This document shows positions 23,611-37,826 of a DNA stretch of 64,000 nucleotides, one piece after another. Every line of letters begins with the position of its first letter. Within the stretch, counting starts at the first letter, position 1. Under the pieces are notes generated by a model. That model did no database searches. It was not told where the DNA came from and saw nothing but the letters and a program-made list of their open reading frames with translations. This DNA comes from Hyaloraphidium curvatum. Its lineage: Eukaryota; Monoblepharomycota; Hyaloraphidiomycetes; Hyaloraphidiales; Hyaloraphidiaceae. The position numbers were made by a program, and so were the translations under genes. The stretch covers positions 248,001 through 312,000 of the forward strand of contig JAIVFI010000032.1 in assembly GCA_025558095.1 (NCBI GenBank). The letters run 5' to 3'.

Positions 23611-23967
23611 TTGTCGTCGTGAGTGCTGATTCACCTGTCGTTGACGACGTCTCATGCCACATCCATCAGCCTATACCGCCGGCGCGCTATTCCAGATACC
23701 ACAGAAGATGTAAATTTCTGTCTCGAACACACTTCGTCCCTCTGATTGGTTGATTAGCTGTCAGCTGTAGTCACTCGGTAGTCACTCCTTCCGCCGCACA
23801 CTCCAAATTCCCCCGCTCTCTCGACAAGGACCAACGGGTCCGAACGGCCGGGCCCGGCACTAAAAGCTCTGTTGCGGCGCTATGTTGCAACCGAGAGCTC
23901 TCTGGTGATTTAGGCGTGGCGGACAGGCCGGGCAACACGGACTGCGCGACCGCGGGAGGTCCGCTCC
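23611..23967. other. Spacer TOP1 to Polo kinase
   Basis: About 360 bases holding the TOP1 3' end and the kinase promoter. Three imperfect direct repeats of TTGATTAGCTGTCAGCTG-like sequence around 23740-23785 are the only pattern noticed; their role is unknown. Confidence 0.4.
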
Positions 23968-26783
<2,816 letters not shown>

Positions 26784-26855
26784 ACGAAATGCGGGAAGTG
26801 CTGCTTGTCGGCGTCGCTCCGGCGGCCCACGCACACCACACGGCGGCCAAGGGAG

Positions 26856-27820
26856 ATGCCCAGCTACCGAGCGTCTTCGGCCAGCGCCTCAGATATCGAC
26901 GAAGATGACGGCTTTGGCATGCCGCGGAGGCGGCTGCGGCCGCGGCGGACAGACTCGGAGCACCAACCGTTCGAACAGGGTTGGCGCGGGACCCTTCCCG
27001 CCGACGGCTCGGGGCCTGACGAGCCTTTGCAGACACACTTGCCGCCCTCATTACGCCTTCCTGCGTCCTGACAATCAAGGACAACGTCGAGGACACGGCC
27101 GTACAGATCGCGCTGCCCGAGAGCATGACCAGTGTCACCGCGTTGCCCGTCCCTGCTATCTCTCAAACGGTCAACGAGAACATTGAGATACCGCATTTTC
27201 GTTTGCTCGGACCGGACGAGTTGGCGGCGCTGGCGACGCGGCAGCGCAAGCCGCGGGAACCGAAGGAGGACAACCAGGTGGGACACAACAAGCGGTTGGA
27301 GCCATATCGCGAGCTCACGAGCTGAATGTGGCAGCCAGAGCAAATGTCGGACGAAGCATTCGAGGCCCGGCATCGGAAGTACGAACGCGAGGAGAAGCGG
27401 CTGAAGAACAGGGAGATGGAGATCGTCCGACACGAGATGTGGAAGAAGCGGGAGGCCGCGGAACGCAAGAAGTATCGGGATTTTTCGCGCACCGCAGTCG
27501 GAGGCCGCAAAGGGAGCGTTCCGCCGGAGGATCGCACCGAGATGGAGGTCATTGGAGGCCAGATGCCTAGGGCAACCCGGGAGCCGTCAGCCGAAGAAGC
27601 CGTGGATCCGAAAGCTCGGGGTTTTGATTCTGCTGCCGGTGGATTGGCAGAACGAGGGCGCAAGGGACGGCCGCCACGTGGGAGCTCTTTTGTTGTGATC
27701 TGGCTTCGGTGCTCATGCTCTCGTCACAGGCGACCGATGATCGTGCATTCATTGCGGACCGTTCGTCAGCTTGTGGCGAACGTTCTGGCTGACCCTATCC
27801 TGTGTGCACGGTGGTGTTGA
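26856..27820 (+). CDS. PEHE-domain-like protein (MSL1/KANSL1 family)
   Basis: The first exon could start at MPSYRASSASASDIDEDD (26856) or upstream at 26805. It ends in EHQPFEQ and splices to DTLAALITPSCVL. The core reads ENIEIPHFRLLGPDELAAL, then across an intron KEDNQ/PEQMSDEAFEARHRKYE and REEKRLKNREMEI. A block of this kind (IEIPxF ... DExFxxRHxKYExxEKR) is typical of the PEHE region of MSL1 and KANSL1, which binds MYST acetyltransferases such as MOF. The tail is Arg/Lys/Glu-rich. The stop taken at 27818-27820 is uncertain because a further intron may exist after about 27.6 kb. It follows the Polo kinase stop by only 72 bp on the same strand. Function is inferred from the motif alone. Confidence 0.6.
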
Positions 27821-28379
27821 GAATGTGGTTTGAGCACCGTCGTTTTAGTGGTACCTTTGTCACTTCCTTGTGGAGTTCGACTGTCTTCGCCGCCAGTGCT
27901 GCAGCTGTTTGCTCGCATTTCAGGATGTTTCTTTCGGCCAGTTCAGCGGGAGGCGGCCGGGTCGAGAGTGCTTTCTGATGGGGTCGGGTGAATGGCTGCG
28001 AATGAAATGCCTGCTTCACCCCACCTTTAGTCCGTCCGATCGCCTGGCTTTCTCAAGCTCCAAGGCGGCGTCTGCGAGGGCGCTGGAGAGGCCCATGGGG
28101 GCCTTCAAAATCTTGGTGCAAGAGCAGTTCAGCGACCCTGGCTCTTGGGCAGATTTCGTCCCGGAACGGATGCCCAACCCCGAATCATGCAACTGTGCTG
28201 CAGATGGGTGCCGCTCGAGTGCTTTAGCTAGGGTTTCCGTTTACCGCCGGCCGGAAAGGATGCGATCGGGAACGATCGCGCCCTCCCACACCCAACATCG
28301 TTGCACAAACTCGGCGCCAAGGCCGCGACTGGAGCCGATGCCACGCGGGGCCTCTGTTCCTTAGGCATATTCTGGACGG
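27821..28379. other. Spacer; possible small minus-strand gene
   Basis: About 560 bases. On the minus strand two pieces, LSSALADAALELEKARRSDG (about 28.1 kb) and ILKCEQTAAALAAKTVELHK (about 27.9 kb), are helical and could be spliced through a GTGGGG...CAG intron into a small coiled-coil protein. I do not recognise it and do not call it a gene. The rest shows nothing. Confidence 0.3.
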
Positions 28380-31300
28380 ATGGAACCGTTGTTCCATGTT
28401 CAGCCTCCGCTGAACACGACCACGCTCGCACATCTGAACGAACCGCTCACGGTTCTGGTGCAGCTGGTGTTTCTCGACGGCCGTGCTCCGGAACGCGTCA
28501 CTCGCGTCGAACTTTGGTCGAACTTGCCGCGTGGATACGAGTGGTCCGCGCTAGAGCTCGCGGAGCTGAGCAATGTGGAGGTGTCTGGGTTGCCGGACGG
28601 TGCCGCTGTGTTCTCCTACCGAGGCACCGTAGCTCCACCAAAGATTGGCTTTCATGGTGAGGGTGCTTGCGGCTCGACGCTGGGAGAATGGCTGAATGAA
28701 TGCCTCGACAGAGTTCACCGTACGAGCCTTCTACTACGATCGTGGACGCGACGACGTGTGGTGGGCGGGGACCTTCCAGAAGAACGGGAAGGTTTTCGTC
28801 ACCGATGCCGAGCCGAAGGCGTCGTTGAAGTCAACGGATGTGCTTCTTGGGATCGACCCGGCGTGGTTCGTCCACGACGACCTGCCCCCGGCTCCGGGCC
28901 GCCCCAGTTCCCGTGGGTCTGCCGCCTCGCCCCCACCACCGGAAGCGCTGCCTGCTTCGCCAACGGACTCGAAGCTTTCGACGGGCCGAAGGGGCGGCGT
29001 CGTTGTCCTGTCGGGCTACCTGCAGTTTCCCGTGGAAACGGCGTACTGGGCCCGCATCTTCCCCGTGGGGCTCGTGAACTGTCTCGGACTCATTCGCCGG
29101 AGCGTCTGGTGGTTGGAGCCGAACACATACCTCGGCAGCGAAAAGCCGACCGTTTTCTTTCTCTTCGAAAGATCCGACCACATGTTCGTGCTGCTCATCC
29201 CCCTGACCATGAATGGCGTTTCGGCGGCGATTCTTCCGCAGAAAGACGCTTCTGTCGGCGTGCAGATCACTTTGGAACAGAACAACGATGGCCAGGCGCG
29301 AATTTACGTTCTTGTCGGGGCTGGGAAGCCCCATCAGCTCGTCCACAAGGCCATGGCGAGGATACGTAGGCTGCTGAACGGGCAAGAGCCGCCGTCGGAG
29401 CCGATAGTTCCCATGGAGATGAGGGCTGGGGACAGGGCTCCGGCTTGGTTCGACCGCTTAGGGTTGGTTCGCACCCCGCCCACCCTTGGCGGCACGCTAA
29501 ATGCCGCACGTTCAGGATGTGCACCTGGAACATGTTCTACAAGAATCCTACCCACGAGGGCATCAGCCGCGCGCTCGATATCATGGTTCATCAGCTGAAG
29601 ATACCGGTCGGCTTCCTTGTGCTCGACGACGGGTGGCAACGGACGACGCAGCTGGAGCGGTTGACCTCCTTCGAGCCCGACAAGAACAAGTTCGAGAAGG
29701 GCTTAGGCATCTTCATCCGCGACGTGAAGCAGACTTTCAACGTGGAGCACGTGGGCATATGGTTTCCACTTCAGGGGTCGGACTCGTAGGCTGCGTTCCC
29801 TTTGGTTCGCTCGCTCACGCTCCGTTCGCGCACGACAGGTACTGGAACGGCGTGGAACCCGACTCTGAGCTTGGCCGCACGTATCAGCTGCGGCAAATTG
29901 TCTCGCGTGGCAACGTCTGGCTTGTGGAAGCGAAGGACGTGCGGAGGTTCTTCGCGGACCTGCGCAACTACTTGGTTGGGGAGGGCGTGGACTTTTACAA
30001 AGTCGACAACCAGGCCTCGTTCGACCTCTACGTTGGCGAAGGCTCTTTCGATTCGTTGCCGCTTTGGAAGCATTACCAGGATGCCATCCGGGACACGTTC
30101 AGCTCGAATCTCGTGCTTTCCATGGCACAGTCGCCGAACATCATCTACAACACCCTCATCCACGCGCGAGACGAATCCGTGCCGCGCGCGGTCGCGCGCA
30201 ACTCCGACGATTTCTTTCCCGAGCGTTTGGACATGCATGCTGGCCATGTCTACACCAACGCGGTCAACAACTTGTGGACGTCGACGTTTGGAGTCGGGAT
30301 CCCAGACTGGTGAGCCGAAGGTCCCGTCTACTCTCCGTGCTGTGCTAACGTATTGGTGCTCCGCTGCAGGGACATGTTTCAGTCAGACGGCCCCTACGGC
30401 GGTGAGTTCTGAGTCGCTTACTTTATTGCACTCCTAACGTTGAGCTGCACTAGGTTTCCACGCTGCTTCACGTGCGCTGAACAATGGGCCGGTTTATCTC
30501 GCAGATGAGCCCAACACGCACGACCCGTCCGTCGTTCGCCCCTTGTTTGTGGGCGGCGTTGCGGGTTCCGAGCACCGTGTCTTGCGGCCCGCGTTTCCGG
30601 CGCTTCCCAGCATCGATTCGATTTTTTCGGACTCCAGGGATATCAGGAAGGCTCTGAAGATCTGCAACCAGTCGCCTTTTGGAGGCAGCGCGTCACGGTT
30701 GCGGGATCCGGCGTGCTACGTCGCGGGGCTTTTCAATTGCACAACGTTCTCGCTTTGCGACACGGTTTCGGTGGAAGAGGTCGTCGCGAGTGTTGGTTGG
30801 AGGGCCAGCTTTGCCAGGGACGACACGTCGTCCAGTGACAGGGAAGCGGCGGTGAAGGATCCGGACGATGACGACGGCTCCTACGCAGCATACATTTTCC
30901 ACCGTCGGGTAGTGAGGAAGCTGGACAGGAGACAGGACCTTTCCGTCTTCCTGAGGCCAGCGGGCTTTGAAATCGTCACGTTCGCGCCTCTGCTGGTCTT
31001 TGACCTGCCATCGGGACCCGCGCGCTCGCCCGGAACTGAATCCGCAGCGGAATCCGACGTGGTGCTCGGGGCTGAGGTGGATGCGCCAGCCGTCGTCGCC
31101 GGGTCCGCCGAGGTGGTCCCAGAGCAGGCAAATCCGGTCGATCAAACTTCGCGGGAACCTCTCCCGTCTCCGGGGCCAAAGACCCTGGAGATTGCCTGCG
31201 TGGGACTCATGGACAAGTTCAATGGTTCCGTGGCGCTCTCGGCCGTGGACGTCTTGAACGAAGAGGGGAACGGCGACACGCCGATCGGCTACCGCGCGAC

Positions 31301-31496
31301 CCTGTGGGCTCGCGGGCGGACAGCGTTCTACGTGGCAGGCCCGGAAGATCCGACATCGGTGCTGCGGCTGAAGGTGGACGGCGAGGACATTCCTGGGCAC
31401 CTGGTATCCTGGGAGTCGAACCTGCTGATGGTAGACGCGCGCTTAGACGGGAACGAGGTAGTGATGCCGGTAATTCTTGACGTAATCTGGGGCTGA
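28380..31496 (+). CDS. Raffinose synthase / seed-imbibition (SIP) GH36 protein
   Basis: Glycoside hydrolase family 36, in plants an alkaline alpha-galactosidase or raffinose-type galactosyltransferase. The N-terminal half carries a beta-rich domain (VLVQLVFLDG, FPVETAYWARIFPVG, ERSDHMFVLLIPLTM). The barrel has GWCTWNMFYKNPTHEGI-like sequence, IPVGFLVLDDGWQ, VDFYKVDNQASFD (the Asp of KVD is the family nucleophile) and VARNSDDFFPE (acid/base Asp). It then has HAGHVYTNAVNNLW, IPDWDMFQSD and HAASRALNNGPVYLAD. The C-terminal beta domain ends in VMPVILDVIWG. Introns are short, for example before DMFQSD near 30.31-30.37 kb. In plants the enzyme is usually cytosolic or plastidic; no clear targeting peptide is visible. 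Substrate cannot be told from sequence. The stop is 22 bp from the stop of the convergent isomerase gene. Confidence 0.92.
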
Positions 31497-31518
31497 ACTA
31501 GCAGAACATGTTCTTGTG

Positions 31519-32892
31519 CTATGTCGACATGCTGCAGTACGCCCGGTAGAAGGTCGCACCGCTGCCACGGTCCAAACGGAATCCCACGGGACAACCCGCC
31601 CCGACGAAGAAGATGTGTCCCTTTGCGGCCGGCACATCCGCGCCTCCGGCCGACAACACCGCCTCTCCCTCTGTGCAGATCAGTATGCTCGGCCCCGCGA
31701 GCTCGGCAAACTCGTCCGTGGGCACCTTTGGCGTCAGCGTCGTCCGCACGATCGAGAACTCGTCGATCGGGGGGTCGTACAGCCTCGACGCCCCAGTCTT
31801 CCCGACCGGATCGCCCTCCAGCACTTGGTCGCGCGCCGGACCGTAGTTGTAGGTCAGCATCGCGACGAGGGTCTCGACGTCCTTGTGCTTCGGGGTGAGG
31901 CCGGCGCGCACGACGTTGTCGGACGCGGCCATGCACTCGACGCAATCTGGCGGGAGTCGGTCGGTGAGCGTTCCTGGGTCCGCCGGGCACGGGTGACGGC
32001 GAACCTCCGGACAGGTAGGCATGCGGCTCGTTGGCGCCCAGATAGATGGCCTGGTCCGGCGCGAGGCGGATGTAGTTGAGCATCATGACGGCGAAGCAGC
32101 CAATGTCGCCGCCGGGAAACTGCGAGTCCAGCCGCACGACGAGCTCCTCGACGGAACCCGGCAAGGCGGGTTTGCCCGCCTTGAGCCGGGCCACCAGGGC
32201 GGCGAGCTGCTTGGCCACGACCGAGGCGTCCGCCTCCATCATGGCGGCAAACAGGGTCCGCAGGGCTTCCTTGCCCTTGGCGTCCTTGGCGGGCCCCTCG
32301 ACGGCGACGGCGCTGCGGAACGCCTGGGCAGCGTCGCCCACGACGGCGGCAAACTCGGGGAAGGCGGCCAGGTTCGCGGCGATCTCGTCCAGCGGCCGGA
32401 AGCCGCACAGGGCCTCGAACTCCGTGAGTGCGATGGCCATCTCCGGCTTGTGGTTCGGGTCCTTGTACAGGTCCGGGCGCGAGGCGTGCAGGCGCTGCGC
32501 GAGCGCCTTGTCGGGGTGCGCCTGGATGCTCAGGGCCTTGCGGATCGACAGCACCTTGAACAGGAACGGCAGGTCGTTGCCGTATGCGCGCGCGATGTCG
32601 GGGCCCAGGGCGGCGGCGGGGTCGGCGCGCACGAGGTCCGCGAGCGAGCCGGCGTGGGGACCGACGACCCGCGCCGGCGCCGACGGGTGCGTGCCCATCC
32701 ACAGCTGGCGGGGGCCGGCCGGCGTGAGCATGCAACGCAGCGGGAGCGGGGCGCCGCGCGCACCTCGGCGTACGGCGTCGCGGCGTCGAGTGGCGGGCCG
32801 GGCGTCGCGGCGGCGAGCTCGGCGACCTTCGACTCGCCGCCCAGCTTGCCCCAGTCGTACGACTGCGTGGCGCCGGCGATGCGCACCGCCAT
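31519..32892 (-). CDS. MPI: Mannose-6-phosphate isomerase (class I)
   Basis: It interconverts fructose-6-phosphate and mannose-6-phosphate, feeding GDP-mannose for glycosylation. The start MAVRIAGATQSYDWGKLG at 32892 is the family N-terminus. A first intron (GTGCGC to CGCCAG) joins TPYAE to LWMGTHPSAPA. Metal site and core: FLFKVLSIRKALSIQAHPDK, PNHKPEMAIALTEFEALCGF, MLNYIRLAPDQAIYLGANEP, HAYLSG, then after an intron DCVECMAASDNVVRAGLTPK. HAYL and the AHPDK/HKPE residues are the zinc ligands. The C-terminal lobe ends in GCPVGFRLDRGSGATFYRAY. The gene fits the GDP-mannose need of the mannosyltransferase-like gene at 48.7 kb, but they are not clustered. Confidence 0.95.
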
Positions 32893-33040
32893 GGCGGAGG
32901 GGCGGAGGGGCGCGGAGGGCGCTGGCGGGGGAGGCGGCTGCGGAGACTGCGTCCGGAGATGGAGACCCCAACGGACCCCTCGCACCGCGCGTGCGGACCA
33001 ATGGCTTGATCACATTCTCCCCCCCCCATAGTGCGCAGCG
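32893..33040. promoter_or_regulatory. 148-bp divergent promoter, MPI / SF3B1
   Basis: The start codons of the isomerase (minus) and SF3B1 (plus) are 148 bp apart. The spacer contains a run of nine C (about 33019-33027). Confidence 0.55.
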
Positions 33041-36000
33041 ATGGACGAAGGTGGGTCCGCCGCCGATCCCGCCGCCGCCGCTGACGCCTCGGCAGACGTT
33101 GACGCTCAGATTAAGGAGGCGCAACAACGGCGAGAAGTCGCCCGTGCTGCCGCGCAAGCCAAGGCCGCGAACCGGGCGACGTTCGACGACGAGCTCTACT
33201 CGCGCAAGGAGAGCCGCTTCGAGGGCTACGACACGTCGATCGCCGCCGGCCCGGCCGCGGACGACGACGACGGCGATGCGCCGATGGAGGACGCCGGCTA
33301 CGGCCGCCGCGCAAACATCACCGCCCCGAAGGAGCTGCTGCGCGAGCTGGAGGAGTCGGGCGCCGACTCGGACCCGCTGGCTGGCCGCGTCGAGTCGCGC
33401 CGCATCGCGGACCGCGAGGATGACTACCACAAGCGGCGGCTCAACCGCGTGCTGTCGCCGCAGCGCGTCGACGCCTTCCAGGGCGGCGCCGCAGACCACG
33501 CCGAGGCGCGCTCGTACAAGGAGGTCATGATGGAGGCCGACATGGAGAAGGAGCGCGCTCGTCTGATGGCAAAGATCGAGGCGGATCGCAAGGCGGGCGC
33601 CGATTCGGGCGACCGCAAGGCGCTGCCTGCCGCCGAGGCCGCACAGCCGGCGGCAAAGAAACGGCGGTGGGACGTTGCCGTGCCGGCCGAGGAGGAGGCA
33701 CCGAAGAAAAAATCGGAATGGGAGGAGGACGAGCAGCCGAAGGAGGTCAAGCGGCGCAACCGGTGGGACGAGACCCCGGTCGCCGCCCCCTCGGGCGGCT
33801 CGGCGTGGGACGCCCCCACGCCGCGGGCCGACGGCTCGGGGGACTTTGGTGCGACGCCATCGGGCCGGAAGAGGTCCCGCTGGGACGAGACCCCGGTCGG
33901 CGTCAACGTGATGGCCACGCCGGTGGGCGGCTACGGCCTGGTCACCCCGACCCCGGGCCAGATCTCCGTGCCCATGACCCCGGACGTTGCCAACGCGCTG
34001 CGCTGGGAGCGCGAGCTCGACTACCGGAACCGGCCCTGGACGGACGAGGAGCTGGACGCCATCTTCCCGACCGAGGGCTACAAGATCCTCGACCCCCCGT
34101 CGAGTTACGTGCCCATCCGCACACCGGCCCGCAAGCTCATGGCCACCCCGACCCCCATGGCGGGCCAGGCCGGGGCGGGGTACATGCTGCCGGAGGAGAA
34201 CCGGGTGGCCATGTTCGACATGCCTACCGAGATCCCCGGCGTCGGCAGCCTGTCCTTCTTCAAGCCTGAGGACATGCAGCACTTTGGCAAGCTGCTCGAC
34301 GACAAGGACGAGGAGTCGCTGCCGCTCGACGAGCTTAAAGAGCGCAAGATCATGCGGCTGCTCCTCAAGATCAAGAACGGGACCCCGCCGATGCGCAAGG
34401 CCGCGCTGCGGCAGATCACGGACAAGGCGCGCGAGTTTGGCGCCGGCCCACTCTTCAACCAGATTCTGCCCCTGCTCATGTCGCCGACGCTCGAGGACCA
34501 GGAGCGCCACCTGCTCGTCAAGGTCATTGACCGCGTGCTCTACAAGCTCGACGACCTCGTGCGTCCCTTCGTGCACAAGATCCTGGTCGTCATCGAGCCC
34601 CTGCTCATCGACGAGGACTACTACGCGCGCGTCGAGGGCCGCGAGATCATCAGCAACCTCGCCAAGGCCGCCGGCCTAGCGACCATGATCGCCACGATGC
34701 GTCCCGACATTGACCACGTGGACGAGTACGTCCGCAACACGACTGCGCGCGCCTTCTCCGTCGTCGCATCCGCTCTCGGCATCCCCGCGCTCCTGCCGTT
34801 CCTCAAGGCGGTTTGCAAGAGCAAGAAGTCTTGGCAGGCCCGCCACACGGGCATCAAGATCGTGCAGCAGATCGCCATCCTCATGGGCTGCGCCATCCTG
34901 CCGCACCTCAAGCAGCTGGTCGAGTGCATCGGCCACGGACTGGAGGACGAGCAGCAGAAGGTCCGCACCATCACGGCGCTGGCCATCGCCGCGCTGGCCG
35001 AGGCCGCCGCGCCCTACGGCATCGAGTCGTTCGACAGCGTGCTCAAGCCGCTGTGGACGGGCATCAAGAAGCACCGCGGCAAGGGCCTCGCCGCTTTCCT
35101 CAAGGCCATCGGCTACATCATCCCGCTCATGGACGCCGAGTACGCCAACTACTACACCAAGGAGGTCGTCGTGATCCTCATCCGCGAGTTCCAGTCGCCG
35201 GACGAGGAGATGAAGAAGATCGTTCTCAAGGTCGTCAAGCAGTGCGCCGCGACCGAGGGCGTGACCCCGCAGTACATCAAGGAGGAGATCCTGCCCGAGT
35301 TCTTCAAGCACTTCTGGGTGCGCCGCATGGCCCTCGACCGCCGCAACTACAAGCAGCTCGTCGAGACGACGGTGGAGCTGGCCAACAAGGTCGGCGCCTC
35401 CGAGATCGTCACCAAGGTCGTCGACGACCTCAAGGACGAGTCGGAGCCGTACCGCAAGATGGTCATGGAGACCATCGACAAGGTCGTCAGCGCGCTCGGG
35501 TCCTCGGACATCGACGACCGGCTAGAGGAGCGTCTCATCGACGGCATCCTGTACTCGTTCCAGGAGCAGACCGTCGAGGACGTCGTCATGCTGAACGGCT
35601 TCGGCACCGTTGTCAACGCGCTCGGCGGCCGCGTCAAGCCGTACCTGCCCCAGATCACCTCCACGATCCTCTGGCGGCTCAACAACAAGTCGGCCAAGGT
35701 GCGCCAGCAGGCTGCCGATCTCATCTCGCGCATCGCCGTGGTCATGAAGACGTGCGGCGAGGAGAAGCTCATGGGGCACCTCGGCGTGGTGCTGTACGAG
35801 TACCTGGGCGAGGAGTACCCCGAAGTGCTCGGGTCCATCCTGGGCGGGCTCAAGGCCATCGTCAACGTCATCGGCATGCAGAACATGACGCCCCCGATCA
35901 AGGACCTGCTTCCGCGGCTGACGCCCATCCTCAAGAACCGGCACGAGAAGGTGCAGGAGAACACGATCGATCTCGTGGGGCGCATCGCCGACAGGGGTGC

Positions 36001-36956
36001 AGAGTTTGTCAGCGCGAGGGAGTGGATGCGGATCTGTTTCGGTGGGTTCACGATGCGTGCCCTGCCGGGACCTTTCATAGTTCTAACTTTCGTTGCGTGC
36101 CGCAGAGCTGCTCGACATGCTCAAAGCGCACAAGAAGGCCATCCGGCGTGCCGCCGTCAACACTTTCGGGTACATCGCCAAGGCCATCGGTCCCCAGGAT
36201 GTGCTCGCGACGCTCCTCAACAACCTCAAGGTCCAGGAGCGCCAGAACCGTGTCTGCACGACCGTCGCCATCGCTATCGTCGCGGAGACGTGCTCGCCTT
36301 TCACGGTGCTTCCGGCCCTCATGAACGAGTACCGGGTGCCCGAGCTCAACGTGCAGAACGGCGTCTTGAAGTCTTTGTCGTTCCTGTTCGAGTACATTGG
36401 CGAAATGGGCAAGGACTACATCTACGCCGTCACCCCGCTGCTTGAGGACGCGCTGATGGATCGGGACCTTGTGCACCGGCAGACTGCATGCACGACCGTC
36501 AAGCGTGAGTGTTTGGAAGCGCTCTCTTTGTTTGCCGAATTACTAACAGCTTTGGCCTTCAGACATGGCTCTCGGCGTCGTGGGCCTCGGGTGCGAAGAT
36601 GCCCTGATCCACCTGCTCAACTACGTCTGGCCCAACATCTTCGAGACGAGCCCGCACGTCATCAACGCGGTCATGGACGCCGTGGATGGGATCCGCATGG
36701 CCGTCGGACCGGCGCTTATCCTCAACTACGTGCTTCAGGGTCTATTCCACCCGGCACGGCGGGTCCGCGAGGTCTACTGGAAGGTGGGTTGCCGTTTGCG
36801 AAGCGAGACCCGCTCAGCATGCTGACTGAGCTACCTTCCCAGATCTACAACAACATCTACATGGCCCACGCAGATGCGCTGGTGTCCTACTATCCTCGGG
36901 TGGATGACGACGAGAGGAACATCTACACCCGATACGAGCTGGACTTGATCGTTTGA
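33041..36956 (+). CDS. SF3B1: Splicing factor 3B subunit 1
   Basis: Core U2 snRNP protein that clamps the branch-point helix. Four exons (33041-36041, 36106-36504, 36563-36783, 36843-36956) encode 1244 residues, close to the usual length. The N-terminus has three Trp-containing U2AF-ligand motifs ([28 protein letters not shown]) and the block [24 protein letters not shown] repeats follow with nearly unchanged sequence, for example [57 protein letters not shown] and [19 protein letters not shown]. The C-terminus is [10 protein letters not shown]. Most of the gene is one 3-kb exon. Intron 2 carries a perfect TACTAAC branch site at 36541-36547, 14 bases before its acceptor AG. Confidence 0.97.
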
Positions 36957-37269
36957 TCTGAATAGAGGGGAGACACGAGTCTCGGACCATCGCCAACGCG
37001 ATTCTGATCGTCCGGCGCTGCTTCAGAAGGAGTTGCGTGTTGACCTGGCGTCCCCGGCAGGGCTCGCTCAGCGCGCGTTGGATTCGACCCTGAGAGAAGC
37101 GCCTCCAAACCAGACAAGAGCGCGGTCGCAACCGCTCTGTAGTCGTCGGCTCCGGCCCAGGAAAAAGGCATCGCACGTCCACGCACGTCCACCTAGACGG
37201 AGCCCTTCGGGATGACGACACTGTTCCCACCACGAGTCAGCTTCGACCAATGTGCTTCGGGATAGAATC
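36957..37269. other. Convergent spacer SF3B1 / PEN-2
   Basis: About 310 bases between two stop codons. No gene or repeat recognised; it should hold both 3' untranslated regions. The pair ACGCACGTCCACGCACGTCC near 37168-37192 is a small direct repeat. Confidence 0.5.
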
Positions 37270-37545
37270 CTACCTCAGCTTATCTCCTGTTGGTCCCAAA
37301 GATGATCCGTTTAGCAGGAACCAAGTGAACCAGGTCGTGAGCGCCACAAAGAAGATCAATGACAGGGACAGAGAGGCGAACGCGTAGTGCTTGATGGCGG
37401 GCTTCAAGTTCGGCCGCTTGATGATCGGCAGCACGTAGAGGAAGTTGAATAGCCACAGCCATGGCAGCAAAGCGAAGCCTCCGTAGAAGTAACGCTTCAC
37501 GGTAACGAGCACCACGTCCTCCGTTTCATGCTGGATGCTCGGCAT
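37270..37545 (-). CDS. PSENEN: Gamma-secretase subunit PEN-2
   Basis: A single exon of 91 residues, the usual size of this smallest gamma-secretase subunit, which joins presenilin, nicastrin and APH-1 and triggers presenilin maturation. The family signature is present: VKRYFYGGFALLPWLWLFNF near the N-terminus, a positive loop (IKRPNLKPAIKHYAF), then a membrane span SLSLIFFVALTTWFTWFLL followed by a short tail. The spacing of YxGGFxLLPxLWxxN and of the C-terminal TWFxxF matches PEN-2. No other gamma-secretase gene is in the window. It is divergent from cullin-3 with 281 bp between start codons. Confidence 0.88.
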   Translation of the reverse strand: MPSIQHETEDVVLVTVKRYFYGGFALLPWLWLFNFLYVLPIIKRPNLKPAIKHYAFASLSLSLIFFVALTTWFTWFLLNGSSLGPTGDKLR

Positions 37546-37826
37546 TGCCTAGGCGAGTCCAAGGGCCTAGGAGGAGCGGTGGTCCCCAGAAATATCTTGG
37601 AGAAGTCTAGGCCTCCGGATTGTCCCGGACGAGACGCGCTTCCGTCTTGGGGTCGCGCGGTTTGAGGGTGATGTTGGAGGACTACTTCTCCGCGCGGCCG
37701 CGCCGCCCTGCCCACGGTGACCGCAGCAATGAGCTGAACAGCCAAAGTCCCCGAGCCGAGCAGCGGATCTCATTCTGCGTCGTCGCGAGTAGCTGACGCG
37801 GCCCGCGGCCGCTCGGTGTCGCAACG

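Noticed and set aside
31328-34576. A 1082-codon minus-strand frame across MPI and SF3B1
   Set aside because: It joins real MPI exons with the antisense of SF3B1 exon 1. GC-rich coding DNA lacks stops on the opposite strand, and the SF3B1 frame is the conserved one.
34813-36324. A 503-codon plus-strand frame inside SF3B1
   Set aside because: Wrong-frame shadow of the conserved HEAT repeats, with strongly biased His/Arg/Gln content.
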